Shown: piece by piece, positions 16,997 through 25,841 of the stretch
How positions within the stretch are numbered: the first letter of the stretch is position 1
Layout of the letters: every line of letters starts with the position of its first letter
Assembly (NCBI GenBank): GCA_947631405.1
Contig: CANRLC010000001.1
Location: forward strand, 120,429 to 184,428
Direction of reading: 5' to 3'
Length of the DNA stretch: 64,000 nt
Source: an uncultured Clostridia bacterium
Lineage (GTDB): Bacteria > Bacillota > Clostridia > Christensenellales > Aristaeellaceae
Made by a program: the position numbers and the translations under genes
The notes under the pieces: generated by a model
Databases searched by the model: none
Told to the model about the DNA's origin: nothing
What the model saw: the letters and a program-made list of their open reading frames with translations, nothing else

Positions 16997-17962
16997 TCAG
17001 TCGTCCTCTTCCTCGTCGTCTTCGGCCTCTTCGTCCTCGTCGTCGTCCGGCAGGTCGAGGTCGTCCTCCTCCTGCGGGCGCAGGCCCATGCGCACCTGCG
17101 CGCCCTCGATGTGCGGGTTGAGGTAGGCGTCGAAGATGCCGTTGGCGACCGACGCGTACACCAGCCGCGAGAGCGCGAAGCCGATCAGCAGGTAATAAAG
17201 CACGCTGACCATCAGCGCGATGGAGCTGCCAAAGTAGATCGCCCCGAACATCACCGCGATCGGGATGGCCGTGATGAGCCTTGCGAGCAGCACATGCGGC
17301 AGGCGCGCGCAGCTCATCAGCAGCGCGTTTTTGATGAGATCGACAAAGCGCAGCTCATAGCCGACCATCATCGGGTAGAGCAGCGGCAGCATCAGCGTCC
17401 AGAGGATGGACGCCGAGACGACGATCACCATCGGCACGAACATAAAGGCGTTGCCGCTCGCCAGCGCGCCGTAGTATGTGGAGGCCGTGTAGGCCAGCAC
17501 GGGCACGAGCGCGCTGATGATGGACACGGGCAGCGCCTGCTTCCAGTTGGACTTGAAGGCGTCCTTGAAATCCGAGAAGAGGAACGCGTGCTGATCGCGC
17601 GCCCAGTTGCGCATGATGTACGCCGCGCCCGCCGAGGATGGCCCGGTGATCGCCACGCACGGCACGATGCCGATCAGCCACAGGAACAGGAAGCCCGTCA
17701 TCTGCCCCATCAGCTCCTGCACGCCGTTCTCCCCGGCGAGGATGGTCTCCGCGTCCAGCGTCTGGATGGCCAGCACGTTGATCGCCGTCCAGACGATGAA
17801 CGGCAGCCAGAAGATCAGCTGCAGGAAGTTCACCTTGATGAGATCGAACAGGTGATCCTTGAGCACCCTGAAGAAGAGCGCGACGCGCGTCTTGGGCATG
17901 TCCTCCACGCTGTAATCGCGCTTGCCCGCCTTGCCGTAATAGAGCCTGTCAAAGAGTCCCAT
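16997..17962 (-). CDS. YesL/DUF624-like membrane protein with acidic tail
   Basis: This polytopic membrane protein of 321 residues has about five or six hydrophobic segments. The N-terminal region, GLFDRLYYGKAGKRDYS followed by a segment with FLQLIFWLPFIVWT, resembles DUF624/YesL-type proteins, whose biochemical role is not established. The C-terminus is a run of Asp and Glu (about 25 residues), which is unusual and presumably cytoplasmic. It starts 2 bp before the M20 amidohydrolase stop and shares its strand. Confidence 0.7.
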   Translation of the reverse strand: MGLFDRLYYGKAGKRDYSVEDMPKTRVALFFRVLKDHLFDLIKVNFLQLIFWLPFIVWTAINVLAIQTLDAETILAGENGVQELMGQMTGFLFLWLIGIVPCVAITGPSSAGAAYIMRNWARDQHAFLFSDFKDAFKSNWKQALPVSIISALVPVLAYTASTYYGALASGNAFMFVPMVIVVSASILWTLMLPLLYPMMVGYELRFVDLIKNALLMSCARLPHVLLARLITAIPIAVMFGAIYFGSSIALMVSVLYYLLIGFALSRLVYASVANGIFDAYLNPHIEGAQVRMGLRPQEEDDLDLPDDDEDEEAEDDEEEDD

Positions 17963-17964
17963 GG

Positions 17965-19128
17965 TCAGTTCCTCCCGTTTTCCTGTGTAAGGCCGATATA
18001 GAGCGCCAGCCCCGGCACGAGCGCCGCCTCGTCAAAGCCGAAAAGCGGCGAGTGGAGCGGCGCGCCGTGCGCCTCGTCCATGCAGCCGCAGAACGCGAAC
18101 GCGCCCGGCACCGAGAGCTGGTAGTAGGAAAAGTCCTCCGCGGTCATGCGCGGCTTGGCGGGCAGGAAGCATTCGCCCGCCGCGTCCCGCACGCGCTCAA
18201 ACTCCGCCGCGTCGTTGTCCGTACAGGGATAAAAGACCCGCCGGATGAACTCCGCCTTGACGCCGAAGGCCGCCTCCACGCCGCGCAGATCGTCGAGGAT
18301 GCGCGACTCGAGCTTCGCGTACACGTCGTTGGAGAACGTGCGCACGATGCCCTCCATCACCGCGCGTTCGGCGAGGATGTTGCGCTGCGTGCCCGCCTCC
18401 ACGCGCCCGATCGTCAGCAGCGCCTGCGCGCAGGGATCGACGCTGCGCGCCAGAGTCGTCTGAAAGAGCGTGAGCAGGTGCGCCATCGCGCTGATCGCGT
18501 CGCGCCCCAAATGCGGGGTCGCGCCGTGGGCGGTCTGCCCGGTGAGGATGAAGTCCATCTCGCTCGTCTGCGCCATGATCGGCCCCGGGCAGCAGGCGAT
18601 GCGGCCGATGGGCACGTCCGGCATCATGTGCAGGCCGTAGACCGCCTCCACATCCGGGCCGAGCAGCGCGCCCTCCCGCACCATGCGCTCCGCCCCGCCG
18701 ACGGTCTCCTCCGCCGGCTGAAACAGCAGCACGGTGTCGCCGGGCAGCTCGCCCCGGTGTGCGCTCGCCCACTCGGCGAACGCGAGCAGGATCGCCATGT
18801 GGCCGTCGTGCCCGCAGGCGTGCATGCGCCCCGGATGCTCCGAGGCGAACGCGCATCCCTTCGGCTCCTCGACGGGCAGGGCGTCCATATCCGCGCGGAA
18901 GGCCAGCGTCCTTCCCTCTCCCTTGCCGCGGAACACGCAGCGCAGCCCCGTATCCGCGAAGGCGCGCAGGTCGTCCGGCGCGAGCGCCTCCAGCTGGCGG
19001 CGCAGGTAGGCCTGCGTCTTGCGCTCCTCGCAGCCCAGCTCCGGGATGCGGTGCAGCGCCCGCCTGTGCAGGCGCAGCCGCGGCAGGTAATCTTCCGCCT
19101 CGCGAAGGCGGCTTTCCATCTTTGTCAT
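17965..19128 (-). CDS. M20 family metallo-amidohydrolase
   Basis: This cytoplasmic zinc hydrolase of 387 residues belongs to the M20D/AmhX-hippuricase group, which removes N-acyl groups from amino acids. The N-terminal HRALHRIPELGCEERKT, RADMDALPVEE, MHACGHDGHMA (metal ligands), PAEETVGGAERMV (catalytic Glu) and GLHMMPDVPIG are all present. A dimerisation domain is inserted after about residue 180. N-acetyl-diaminopimelate deacetylases belong to the same family and asd/dapA lie divergently next door, so a DAP role is possible but unproven. The ATG follows GAGGAGAG. Confidence 0.9.
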   Translation of the reverse strand: MTKMESRLREAEDYLPRLRLHRRALHRIPELGCEERKTQAYLRRQLEALAPDDLRAFADTGLRCVFRGKGEGRTLAFRADMDALPVEEPKGCAFASEHPGRMHACGHDGHMAILLAFAEWASAHRGELPGDTVLLFQPAEETVGGAERMVREGALLGPDVEAVYGLHMMPDVPIGRIACCPGPIMAQTSEMDFILTGQTAHGATPHLGRDAISAMAHLLTLFQTTLARSVDPCAQALLTIGRVEAGTQRNILAERAVMEGIVRTFSNDVYAKLESRILDDLRGVEAAFGVKAEFIRRVFYPCTDNDAAEFERVRDAAGECFLPAKPRMTAEDFSYYQLSVPGAFAFCGCMDEAHGAPLHSPLFGFDEAALVPGLALYIGLTQENGRN

Positions 19129-19268
19129 CGCTCTCTCCTCGGGCGCGTGCGTCCTGCGGCGCTCCGTTTCTCTCTATTGTATCATAATCGAGCGAAAATG
19201 AAAAGGCGCGGTTCACATTTCCTGCGCGAGAGGCGTATTTTTTATCGGGGGTCAAAACGCACGCTCGC

Positions 19269-19297
19269 TTGACAGGCGGGCCGCGCGATGCTATCAT
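19269..19297 (+). promoter_or_regulatory. Sigma-A promoter of asd
   Basis: A -35 TTGACA (19269-19274), a 17-bp spacer and a -10 TATCAT (19292-19297). The leader is about 40 nt and ends in GAGGAGG. Confidence 0.85.
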
Positions 19298-19344
19298 AGA
19301 CAAAGCTTGCCCGCCCGCGCGGGCGAAACGTGAGGAGGATCTGC

Positions 19345-20430
19345 ATGGAACGAAAGTGGCGCGTCGCGGTCGTCGGCGCGACGGGCATGGTCGGTCAGCG
19401 CTTTGTGACGCTGCTCGCCGATCACCCGTGGTTTGAGATCGGCGTGCTGGCCGCATCCGCGCGCAGCGCCGGAAAGACGTATGAGGAGGCCGTCGCGGGC
19501 CGCTGGGCCTTCGATTGGCCCATCCCGCAGGGCGTGCGCGCGATGACCGTCGTGGACGCGTCCGACGTTTCCGCCGTCACCGGCTCGGTCGATTTCGTCT
19601 TCTGCGCCGTCGATATGGAGAAGAGCGCCATCCGCGCGCTGGAGGACGCCTACGCCAAGACGGAGACGCCCGTCGTCTCCAACAACTCCGCGCACCGCGG
19701 CACGCCCGACGTGCCGATGATCGTGCCCGAGCTGAACCCCGAGCACGCCGAGGTCATCGAGTATCAGCGCAGGCGGCTGGGCACGCGCACGGGCTTTGTC
19801 ACCGTGAAGCCCAACTGCTCCATCCAGTCCTACGTCCCGGCGCTCACCGCGCTGCTCGATCTGCGCCCGACGCGCGTCGTCGTCTCCACCTATCAGGCGA
19901 TCTCCGGCGCGGGCAAGACCTTCAAGCGCTGGCCGGAGATGATCGACAACGTCATCCCCTACATCGGCGGCGAGGAGGAAAAGAGCGAGCAGGAGCCGCT
20001 CAAGATCTGGGGCCGCGTCGAGGGCGGCGTCATCGTCCCCGCGAAGGCGCCCGTCATCAGCGCGCACTGCGTGCGCGTCGCCGTCGCCGACGGCCATCTG
20101 GCGACCTGCTGGGCCAGCTTTGAGCAGCCCGCCTCCAAGGAGGAGATCGTCGCCCGCTGGCGCGGCTTCGAGGGCCTGCCCCAGCGGCTGAAGCTGCCCA
20201 GCGCGCCGCACCCGTTCCTGCAATACTTCGAGGAGAACGACCGCCCGCAGACCCGTCTCGACCGCGACTTCGAGCACGGCATGGGCGTTTCGCTCGGCCG
20301 CCTGCGCGGCGACACGCTCTTCGACTGGCGCTTCGTCGGCCTGTCGCACAACACGCTGCGCGGCGCGGCGGGAGGCGCCGTGCTGATCGCCGAGCTGCTC
20401 TGCGCGCAGGGCTACATCCCCCGCAAGTGA
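19345..20430 (+). CDS. asd: Aspartate-semialdehyde dehydrogenase
   Basis: This cytoplasmic enzyme reduces aspartyl phosphate to aspartate semialdehyde, the branch point to lysine/DAP, threonine and methionine. The 361 residues have the NADP-binding VVGATGMVGQRFVTLL at the N-terminus and the catalytic cysteine in KPNCSIQSYVPAL. SNNSAHRGTPDVPMIVPELN is typical of the archaeal/fungal-like subclass. The ATG at 19345 is chosen because GAGGAGG lies 7 nt upstream; the earlier GTG overlaps it. A terminator separates asd from dapA, but dapA is the obvious next pathway step. Confidence 0.95.
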   Translation: MERKWRVAVVGATGMVGQRFVTLLADHPWFEIGVLAASARSAGKTYEEAVAGRWAFDWPIPQGVRAMTVVDASDVSAVTGSVDFVFCAVDMEKSAIRALEDAYAKTETPVVSNNSAHRGTPDVPMIVPELNPEHAEVIEYQRRRLGTRTGFVTVKPNCSIQSYVPALTALLDLRPTRVVVSTYQAISGAGKTFKRWPEMIDNVIPYIGGEEEKSEQEPLKIWGRVEGGVIVPAKAPVISAHCVRVAVADGHLATCWASFEQPASKEEIVARWRGFEGLPQRLKLPSAPHPFLQYFEENDRPQTRLDRDFEHGMGVSLGRLRGDTLFDWRFVGLSHNTLRGAAGGAVLIAELLCAQGYIPRK

Positions 20431-20457
20431 CCGATTCCCCACGACAACCGCATATCT

Positions 20458-20511
20458 GCCGCCGCCCTATGGAAACACTTCCTTTCGTTCCATGCGGGCG
20501 GCGGCTTTTTC
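20458..20511 (+). terminator. Terminator between asd and dapA
   Basis: GCCGCCGCCC plus ATGGAA pair with TTCCAT plus GGGCGGCGGC, followed by TTTTT. Because dapA starts only 38 bp further on, partial read-through is possible. Confidence 0.85.
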
Positions 20512-20548
20512 GCCCGCTGCTTCTTTGGCCCATAGGAGGGATCTTGCC

Positions 20549-21442
20549 ATGCTGCATGCTCCGCTGTTTACGGGATGCGCCACCGCGCTCGTCACCCCGA
20601 TGAAGCAGGACGGCTCGCTCGACGAGGACGCCCTGCGCCGCCTGCTCGCGCGCCAGCGCGACGCGGGGATGGACGCCGTCGCCGTGCTGGGCACGACGGG
20701 CGAGCCGTCCACGCTGACCATGGAAGAGCGCGAGCGCGTGATCGCCGCCGCCGTGGAGATTTGCAAGGGGCGCATGCCCGTGATCGTCGGCACCGGGGCC
20801 AACGACACGCGGCGCGCCATCGAGTACGCCCGGCAGGCCGAACGCCTCGGCGCGGACGGACAGCTGATCGTGACGCCGTATTACAACAAGGCGACGCACA
20901 GCGGCCTCATCCGCCACTTCGGCGCGGTGATGGACGCCTGCGCGCTGCCCGCGATCATCTACAACGTGCCCGGCCGCACGGGCATGCGCCTGACGCCGCA
21001 GGCCGCGGCGGAGCTGGCCGTCCATCCCAACGCGGCGGGCCTCAAGGAGGCGAGCGGCGACGTGCAGGCCGCCGAGGCCTTTTGGGAGGCGACGGGCGGC
21101 GCGCTGCCGCTCTACAGCGGCTGCGACGAGCTGACCCTGCCGCTGATGGCGCTGGGCGCGTGCGGGAGCGTGAGCGTCGTCTCCAACGTCGATCCCGAGC
21201 GCGCCCGCGCGCTGACGGCGGCCTGCCTGCGCGGCGACTACGCGCAGGCGCGGCGCATCCACGAGGCGCTGCTGCCGTTGGTGTACGCGCTGTTTTCTCA
21301 GGTCAGCCCCATCCCCGCCAAGGCCGCCCTGTCGATGATGGGCCTATGCGAGGACGCGTTGCGCCTGCCGCTCACGCCCATGGAGGAGCCGCACAGGTCG
21401 GCCCTGCAAAAGGCGATGAGAAGGCTGGGGTTGATCGGGTAA
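20549..21442 (+). CDS. dapA: 4-hydroxy-tetrahydrodipicolinate synthase
   Basis: This cytoplasmic aldolase condenses pyruvate with aspartate semialdehyde in lysine/DAP synthesis. The 297 residues form a TIM barrel. Visible are the TTGEPSTLT loop, the Tyr of AIIYNVPGRTG and the Schiff-base Lys of AGLKEASGD. The ATG at 20549 follows AGGAGGG; an in-frame upstream extension is within the asd terminator and is rejected. The gene is paired with asd, the preceding step. Confidence 0.95.
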   Translation: MLHAPLFTGCATALVTPMKQDGSLDEDALRRLLARQRDAGMDAVAVLGTTGEPSTLTMEERERVIAAAVEICKGRMPVIVGTGANDTRRAIEYARQAERLGADGQLIVTPYYNKATHSGLIRHFGAVMDACALPAIIYNVPGRTGMRLTPQAAAELAVHPNAAGLKEASGDVQAAEAFWEATGGALPLYSGCDELTLPLMALGACGSVSVVSNVDPERARALTAACLRGDYAQARRIHEALLPLVYALFSQVSPIPAKAALSMMGLCEDALRLPLTPMEEPHRSALQKAMRRLGLIG

Positions 21443-21446
21443 AAAA

Positions 21447-21500
21447 AGACCGCTGACTTGGCTTTGTCAGCGGTCTACCAGCCGAGAAGCTGGTTTTTTG
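21447..21500 (+). terminator. Double terminator after dapA
   Basis: The first hairpin pairs AGACCGCTGAC with GTCAGCGGTCT (21447-21476). It is followed at once by ACCAGC/GCTGGT and TTTTTT (21477-21499). It marks the left border of the AT-richer island. Confidence 0.9.
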
Positions 21501-21568
21501 TTGCTCCCCTGCAGTTCCCGACATCGCGTGCCGCAAAGGTTTCGCCTTGCTGAGAAAGGATGCGTATT

Positions 21569-22792
21569 TCAACGCAGAGCCTGACCAATCGGTAGATTAA
21601 AACGCACCATAAAAGGATAGGAGTGCATTTCTGAGCAGGCGGTCAGTATTCCGGCGCCCCACAGCTCCCCGCCCTGACCCCGAATCAGTTTGGTGATCCA
21701 AATCTCATAAGCGCGTTCCTGCGTTTGCTGTACATAGGCGAATAGCGATTCAAATGTATTTTGGGTCTCTGTAGAGAAATCGATCAGATTATATGCCGCG
21801 GAGTCTTCATTCTGAACGGCTTTTATAGAGATGATATCATCGCCGTCTTCAGGCAATAATACGATCCTTGAACCCTTTGGTGCTTTATACGCCCACGCTA
21901 TTTCTGTTTCGTCCATTGCGATCAGGTAGCTCGTGCTTTCGGCGCTCGTCTGATCCTCAAACGTGTACGCTTCAATCAATAGCATGCCGTCTTTTGCGAT
22001 CACATCGCATGGCTCGAGCATACCATTCGACTTGTAAGGTTCTAAAGGAAGGGCTTTCTTATCCACCAGATCACCGTTTTCGTCAAGCTGCAGAACGTAC
22101 CATCGCCGGTCGTCGGACAATTCGCTGCAAACCAAATATGTGCTATGATCATCCGAACAGGCAAGGATTGCGGTCCTGATGTATTCGGCGTCATCGCTTG
22201 AGAAGTCGACCGCTTCGACATACTCCCAAATGATCTTGCCGTTACGATCCACTTTGGCCGCCCATGGAACGAACTGCGATCGATCCTCTCCCTCGACGGG
22301 GATCTCCCGATAGCCGCAGAGAAGCAACCCCTCTTTAATGGGCGCGGCATAATTGAAGCCGACGGGAAGCGTCTGCGAATAGAAGACGGTGCCATCCGAT
22401 GCGGCAACGTCGATCACACACGAACCGTCCGTATAATCAACGGAGGCAAAGACATACGGATCGCATCCGTTGGCTGCCCGAATATAAACGGTCGTATCGA
22501 GGTTCGTATGGGTCAGGGTAAATGCGTTGAGGACATCGCCTTGACCGTTTACCTGATAACAGGTATTCCCGCTTTCGCCGATCAGAAAGGTGCCGTCCTC
22601 CAAAAGGGAGAATACGCTGATACTTTTTCCGCTCAGATCCTGATCATACGGGATAAAGAAGCATGCGTTTTCCTTTACAAGAAGAAGCTCCTCAAGCTCT
22701 GAGACCGCAGGCCTCTCGCAAACGCCGCAAATAGGATATAGCGCCATCATCAGGAGGACAAGCGAAAACCATGTGTTAAGCCGTGATCTCAT
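21569..22792 (-). CDS. Exported protein of unknown function, beta-propeller-like repeats
   Basis: This protein of 407 residues has no recognised family. It starts with a short basic hydrophobic leader (RSRLNTWFSLVLLMMALYPICG), a signal peptide or membrane anchor. The rest has repeated strand patterns such as DGTFLIGESGNTCYQVNGQGDV and AAKVDRNGKIIWEYVEAVDF, as seen in PQQ/WD-like beta-propellers. The start at 22792 is chosen for the AAAGGCGG ribosome site; an upstream ATG adds ten residues. Codon use is AT-richer than that of the flanking genes. It lies 31 bp downstream of the SH3 gene and is probably co-transcribed. Confidence 0.65.
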   Translation of the reverse strand: MRSRLNTWFSLVLLMMALYPICGVCERPAVSELEELLLVKENACFFIPYDQDLSGKSISVFSLLEDGTFLIGESGNTCYQVNGQGDVLNAFTLTHTNLDTTVYIRAANGCDPYVFASVDYTDGSCVIDVAASDGTVFYSQTLPVGFNYAAPIKEGLLLCGYREIPVEGEDRSQFVPWAAKVDRNGKIIWEYVEAVDFSSDDAEYIRTAILACSDDHSTYLVCSELSDDRRWYVLQLDENGDLVDKKALPLEPYKSNGMLEPCDVIAKDGMLLIEAYTFEDQTSAESTSYLIAMDETEIAWAYKAPKGSRIVLLPEDGDDIISIKAVQNEDSAAYNLIDFSTETQNTFESLFAYVQQTQERAYEIWITKLIRGQGGELWGAGILTACSEMHSYPFMVRFNLPIGQALR

Positions 22793-22823
22793 TTCGGTGA
22801 CCGCCTTTCTTTGGATGCGCATG

Positions 22824-24008
22824 CTATCTTACATAGATGAACTCCAGATCGCTATTTCGCAAACCGGTTACGTTGATTGGCGTAGCGCCCGTGCCCTTCG
22901 TGTATTCATAGAATGCGGCGCCCGATGGGTAGGAAGGCATGCTATATGTTGGAACCGCAATTGAGCTATTGACGATATTCTCAGCAGTTATTGAGAAATT
23001 CTCCGCCGATTCGCTAACGCCCATAACGCACGCGGAATTGGTTAGTCCGATGTTGTATCCATAAGCATTATTGGCGGCAAGCGTTAAGCTCAATCTTGCG
23101 TTGGTTCCGTAGATCATGCTATAGCACTGGAAACCGCCGGCCACGGAACCTTCCCCGTTTCTTACATCCAGATAGATCTGATGGTAAGAATCTTTGGGGA
23201 GATATAGTGTTGCCGTTGGCTTGGCCGATGCGGAAAATGCACTCGTTCTTTCCAAGGACAGGATATGCGCCCCTCTCTCAATCTTATGAGAAAAGCGCAG
23301 CTGACTCGCGTCATATTCGCAACGCACAAAGCGATCCTCTGTGGGGATGAGCGCAACATAGCAGTCGGACGCCATTACATGGGCTTCCAGACTATCCTGC
23401 GTTTCGATCCGTTCGGTGACACGATGGGAATTCGACGAGGAGTCGCTTGAACCTCCGTTTTGCGCAGGCAAGTCCGCCGCGCCATTGCTGCTGTCGCCGC
23501 TGCCGTCCGAAAGGCTCACATATTCCGCTTTCACATATCCGACCGTATCTTCAATGGTAGCGTAGTACCAATGCGATACGGTTTCACCGTGAATGATCAT
23601 TGCGGTACCATTGCCAAGTTTTCCAAGGATTTCTGCTTGCAGGCTGGGCCAACTGCGGAAATTGACCCAGCTTTTCGTTTTGACTACTCCGGTTGGCTGT
23701 TTCGATTTGATTTTATCTTGGTCGTTTCCCCATTTGAGATATTGAGACTTCATATACCCGCTTTCGGAACCTATGGCAACTCTCGTCCATTCTCCCGTAG
23801 GATAAGCATTGCACAGGACTTTCGTGCCGGTAAAATATAGCCCTAACGATTCGGCTTGGGTAGACGGCTGCGCTCGCAAATGAACCTTGCTTGCATCGCC
23901 TGCATCAATCGTCGCCAAAATACCAGATGAATCGGATTGAGCTAGACTTCCATGCGCGCAAGCAGCTGCGAGGAGCAAACCGAGGAGCAAAGAGACGATG
24001 CGTTTCAT
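22824..24008 (-). CDS. Exported SH3b-domain protein
   Basis: This precursor of 394 residues begins MKRIVSLLLGLLLAAACAHG, a signal peptide with a possible lipobox (LAAAC). Two bacterial SH3 domains follow: KVHLRAQPSTQAESLGLYFTGTKV...GEWTRV and WVNFRSWPSLQAEILGKLGNGT...HWYYATI. Such domains often bind cell-wall peptides. A Ser/Gly/Asn-rich linker leads to an uncharacterised beta-rich C-terminal domain of about 190 residues. The start is set by GGAGGG seven nt upstream. It has its own promoter at 24155-24183 and lies beside a divergent XRE regulator. Base composition is AT-richer than the window average. Confidence 0.8.
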   Translation of the reverse strand: MKRIVSLLLGLLLAAACAHGSLAQSDSSGILATIDAGDASKVHLRAQPSTQAESLGLYFTGTKVLCNAYPTGEWTRVAIGSESGYMKSQYLKWGNDQDKIKSKQPTGVVKTKSWVNFRSWPSLQAEILGKLGNGTAMIIHGETVSHWYYATIEDTVGYVKAEYVSLSDGSGDSSNGAADLPAQNGGSSDSSSNSHRVTERIETQDSLEAHVMASDCYVALIPTEDRFVRCEYDASQLRFSHKIERGAHILSLERTSAFSASAKPTATLYLPKDSYHQIYLDVRNGEGSVAGGFQCYSMIYGTNARLSLTLAANNAYGYNIGLTNSACVMGVSESAENFSITAENIVNSSIAVPTYSMPSYPSGAAFYEYTKGTGATPINVTGLRNSDLEFIYVR

Positions 24009-24154
24009 TATATTACCCTCCATGCGTTTTCAAGTTTCCCATACCGATTTAGGGATAAATCGTAAGAATTGGAAATTCATACCAAGCTCGTTTAGCGATG
24101 CCCAGCGATGCTGATACTTCATATGGTATCAAATCGCTCGGATTCTTTCGTCTT

Positions 24155-24183
24155 AGTATAGCATGCATATTCAAATATTGCAA
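24155..24183 (-). promoter_or_regulatory. Sigma-A promoter of the SH3 protein gene
   Basis: Minus-strand -35 TTGCAA (24178-24183), 17-bp spacer and -10 TATACT (24155-24160). The leader of about 140 nt is longer than usual. It lies in the divergent region with the XRE gene, so the regulator may act here. Confidence 0.75.
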
Positions 24184-24244
24184 TACCAGTATTTTTAGAA
24201 TCGGTTTGCTTGCTCCATAATGGATTTGAAGGGATGTGGCGCAA

Positions 24245-24544
24245 ATGTTCGCAAACCGTCTTCGCTTCTTGCGGCAAACCAAAGGCCTCAATCAGGTGCA
24301 GCTCGCGCAAAAGCTCGGAGTAACGAAGCAAAGCGTCAGCAACTGGGAAAACGACAATATTATGCCTTCGATAGAGATGTTGATCAAAATTGCCGATTTC
24401 TTTACCGTAAGCACCGATTACTTGCTTGGACGCGACGGTCAAGAGGATCACGGCGCTTTTACTTTGGACGTGACCGGACTGTCCCCGCTCCAAAGAGAGC
24501 ACTTGCGCCTTATCGTAGACGATCTTCGCAACACGGAGCGTTGA
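24245..24544 (+). CDS. XRE family transcriptional regulator
   Basis: This small DNA-binding protein of 99 residues has an HTH_3 domain at about 5-60: NRLRFLRQTKGLNQVQLAQKLGVTKQSVSNWENDNIMPS. The IADFFTVSTDYLLGRD end of the domain is typical of Cro/CI-like regulators. The remaining 30 residues (LSPLQREHLRLIVDDLR) resemble a short dimerisation helix. The ATG at 24245 is preferred over a GTG at 24236 that abuts GAAGGG. It is divergent from the SH3/propeller pair, which it may control. Confidence 0.85.
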   Translation: MFANRLRFLRQTKGLNQVQLAQKLGVTKQSVSNWENDNIMPSIEMLIKIADFFTVSTDYLLGRDGQEDHGAFTLDVTGLSPLQREHLRLIVDDLRNTER

Positions 24545-24671
24545 ATCAAGCCGGTATGAACATCGGATTCGCCATCGCTTGGGTAGCTGCCATAGGCCGT
24601 GTTACGGGGCAAAGCGATCGCGTTCAGCCGCCGATTATGCGCATCATTCCCCCTCACCCGCAAAATCCCGG

Positions 24672-24700
24672 TTGCAGCGCAGGGGAAAAGGAATTATAAT
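24672..24700 (+). promoter_or_regulatory. Sigma-A promoter of the alarmone synthetase gene
   Basis: A -35 TTGCAG (24672-24677), 17-bp spacer and -10 TATAAT (24695-24700). The rest of the gap 24545-24757 shows nothing else recognisable. Confidence 0.75.
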
Positions 24701-24757
24701 CAAAGCGCCGTCTTTGCGCGGACATTGCTTCGCGCGATCGCGCGACAGGAGGTTCTC

Positions 24758-25453
24758 ATGGCAGAACAGACGCCTATTTCCCTGCCCAGCGAATCCGACA
24801 TTCGCGCGCTTTTCGGCGAGCACTCCAGCGAGCGGCTGCGGGAGACGATCGGCCAGTATCGCCTGCTGATGGCGTACTATCGCTGCGCGATGCTGGAGAT
24901 CGAGACGAAGTTCAACGTCCTCAACGAGGAGCTGTCCCTGCAATACGACCTAAACCCGATCAACAGCATCCATGGCCGCCTCAAGAGCGGGCCGAGCATC
25001 GCGCAGAAGCTGCAGCGCAGGGGCCTGCCGGTGGAACCGTCGGTCATCGAGGAGCAGCTCTGCGACGTCGCGGGGATCCGCGTCGTCTGCTCGTTCCAAA
25101 AGGACGTGTACCGCCTCGCCGAGATGCTGCTCGCGCAGGACGACATCGTGCTCTTGCAGCGCAAGGACTACATCGCCCATCCCAAGGAGAACGGCTATCG
25201 CAGCCTGCACCTGATCGTCTCCGTGCCGATCTTCCTCTCGCAGGGCAAGCGGCTGATGAAGGTCGAGGTGCAGTTCCGCACGATCTCGATGGACTCGTGG
25301 GCGACCCTCGAACACCAGCTGCGCTACAAGAAGGCGACCGTCTTCACCGACGAGATGGCGGCGGAGCTGAAGCGCTGCGCCGACCTGAGCGCCGATTTCG
25401 ACGCGCGGATGGACAGCCTGCACGCGCAGGTGTACCCGCTGGGCGACAAGTAG
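24758..25453 (+). CDS. Small alarmone synthetase (RelQ/YjbM-like GTP pyrophosphokinase)
   Basis: This cytoplasmic protein of 231 residues transfers pyrophosphate from ATP to GTP/GDP, making (p)ppGpp. It has the RelA_SpoT synthetase domain: GRLKSGPSIAQKLQRRG, CDVAGIRVVCSF, YIAHPKENGYRSLHLIV and VEVQFRTISMDSWATLEHQLRYKK. There is no HD hydrolase domain and no TGS/ACT region, and the length fits the single-domain RelQ type. The ATG at 24758 follows AGGAGG. A hairpin terminator follows 24 bp after the stop, into which repeat elements appear to have been inserted. Confidence 0.92.
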   Translation: MAEQTPISLPSESDIRALFGEHSSERLRETIGQYRLLMAYYRCAMLEIETKFNVLNEELSLQYDLNPINSIHGRLKSGPSIAQKLQRRGLPVEPSVIEEQLCDVAGIRVVCSFQKDVYRLAEMLLAQDDIVLLQRKDYIAHPKENGYRSLHLIVSVPIFLSQGKRLMKVEVQFRTISMDSWATLEHQLRYKKATVFTDEMAAELKRCADLSADFDARMDSLHAQVYPLGDK

Positions 25454-25476
25454 GCGCAGGGCATGAACACGGAATA

Positions 25477-25509
25477 GCAGCGGGACGGGCGTTTGGCCCG
25501 TCCCGCTGC
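25477..25509. terminator. Terminator-like hairpin, copy 1 at site A
   Basis: GCAGCGGGACGGGC (25477-25490) pairs with GCCCGTCCCGCTGC (25496-25509). The same GCGGGACGGGC-GTTTG-GCCCGTCCCG hairpin recurs at 25635-25661 and 25842-25867, flanking two repeat elements. Confidence 0.85.
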
Positions 25510-25633
25510 TTGTCGAAAAGCCTGTGTCCCGCATCAGATTTCATTTTGATCCGATTCAAAAACCAAGCTTTAATTGAAAAATGGGTTCGTCTTTTCTCCC
25601 CCTCCGGGGGGAGAAAAGGCTTCTTTGATAAAC
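25509..25633 (+). mobile_element. R1 dispersed repeat, copy A
   Basis: This element of about 125 bp begins CTTGTCGAAAAGCC and ends GGCTTCTTTGATAAACTG, giving imperfect terminal inverted repeats. It carries the central hairpin CTCCCCCTCCGGGGGGAG. It encodes nothing. Both sides are flanked by copies of the same local hairpin. Confidence 0.7.
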
Positions 25634-25663
25634 TGCGGGACGGGCGTTTGGCCCGTCCCGCAG
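25633..25663. repeat. Hairpin copy 2 at site A
   Basis: CTGCGGGACGGGC and GCCCGTCCCGCAG form a 13-bp stem with loop GTTTG. It matches copies 1 and 3 over at least 26 bp and separates the R1 and R2 elements. Confidence 0.85.
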
Positions 25664-25840
25664 ACTGTCGAAAAACCCCATTTCACTACCTTCAAGCTTC
25701 CGAGGAGTGCGGGGCTTTGCCCCGCCGCCCCACCTAGGGGCTTTCCGGTCGCCCCTAGGAACCCTTCGGCCCCCAAACTTTGAGGGTTGTAAAAGCTTTT
25801 AAGGATTACGCAAGATAGTACAATGACTTTTTTGACAAGC
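25664..25840 (+). mobile_element. R2 dispersed repeat, copy A
   Basis: This element of about 176 bp starts CTGTCGAAAAACC and ends TTTTTTGACAAG, an imperfect terminal inverted repeat. The core CCTAGGGG...CCCCTAGG (25733-25759) is followed by AACCCTTCGGCCCCCAAACT, also found at 48052-48098. No coding capacity. Confidence 0.75.
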
Positions 25841-25841
25841 T

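Noticed and set aside
17965..19128. Naming the M20 enzyme as succinyl- or acetyl-DAP deacylase
   Set aside because: The only support is the nearby asd and dapA, which are divergently transcribed. M20D enzymes have many acyl-amino-acid substrates.
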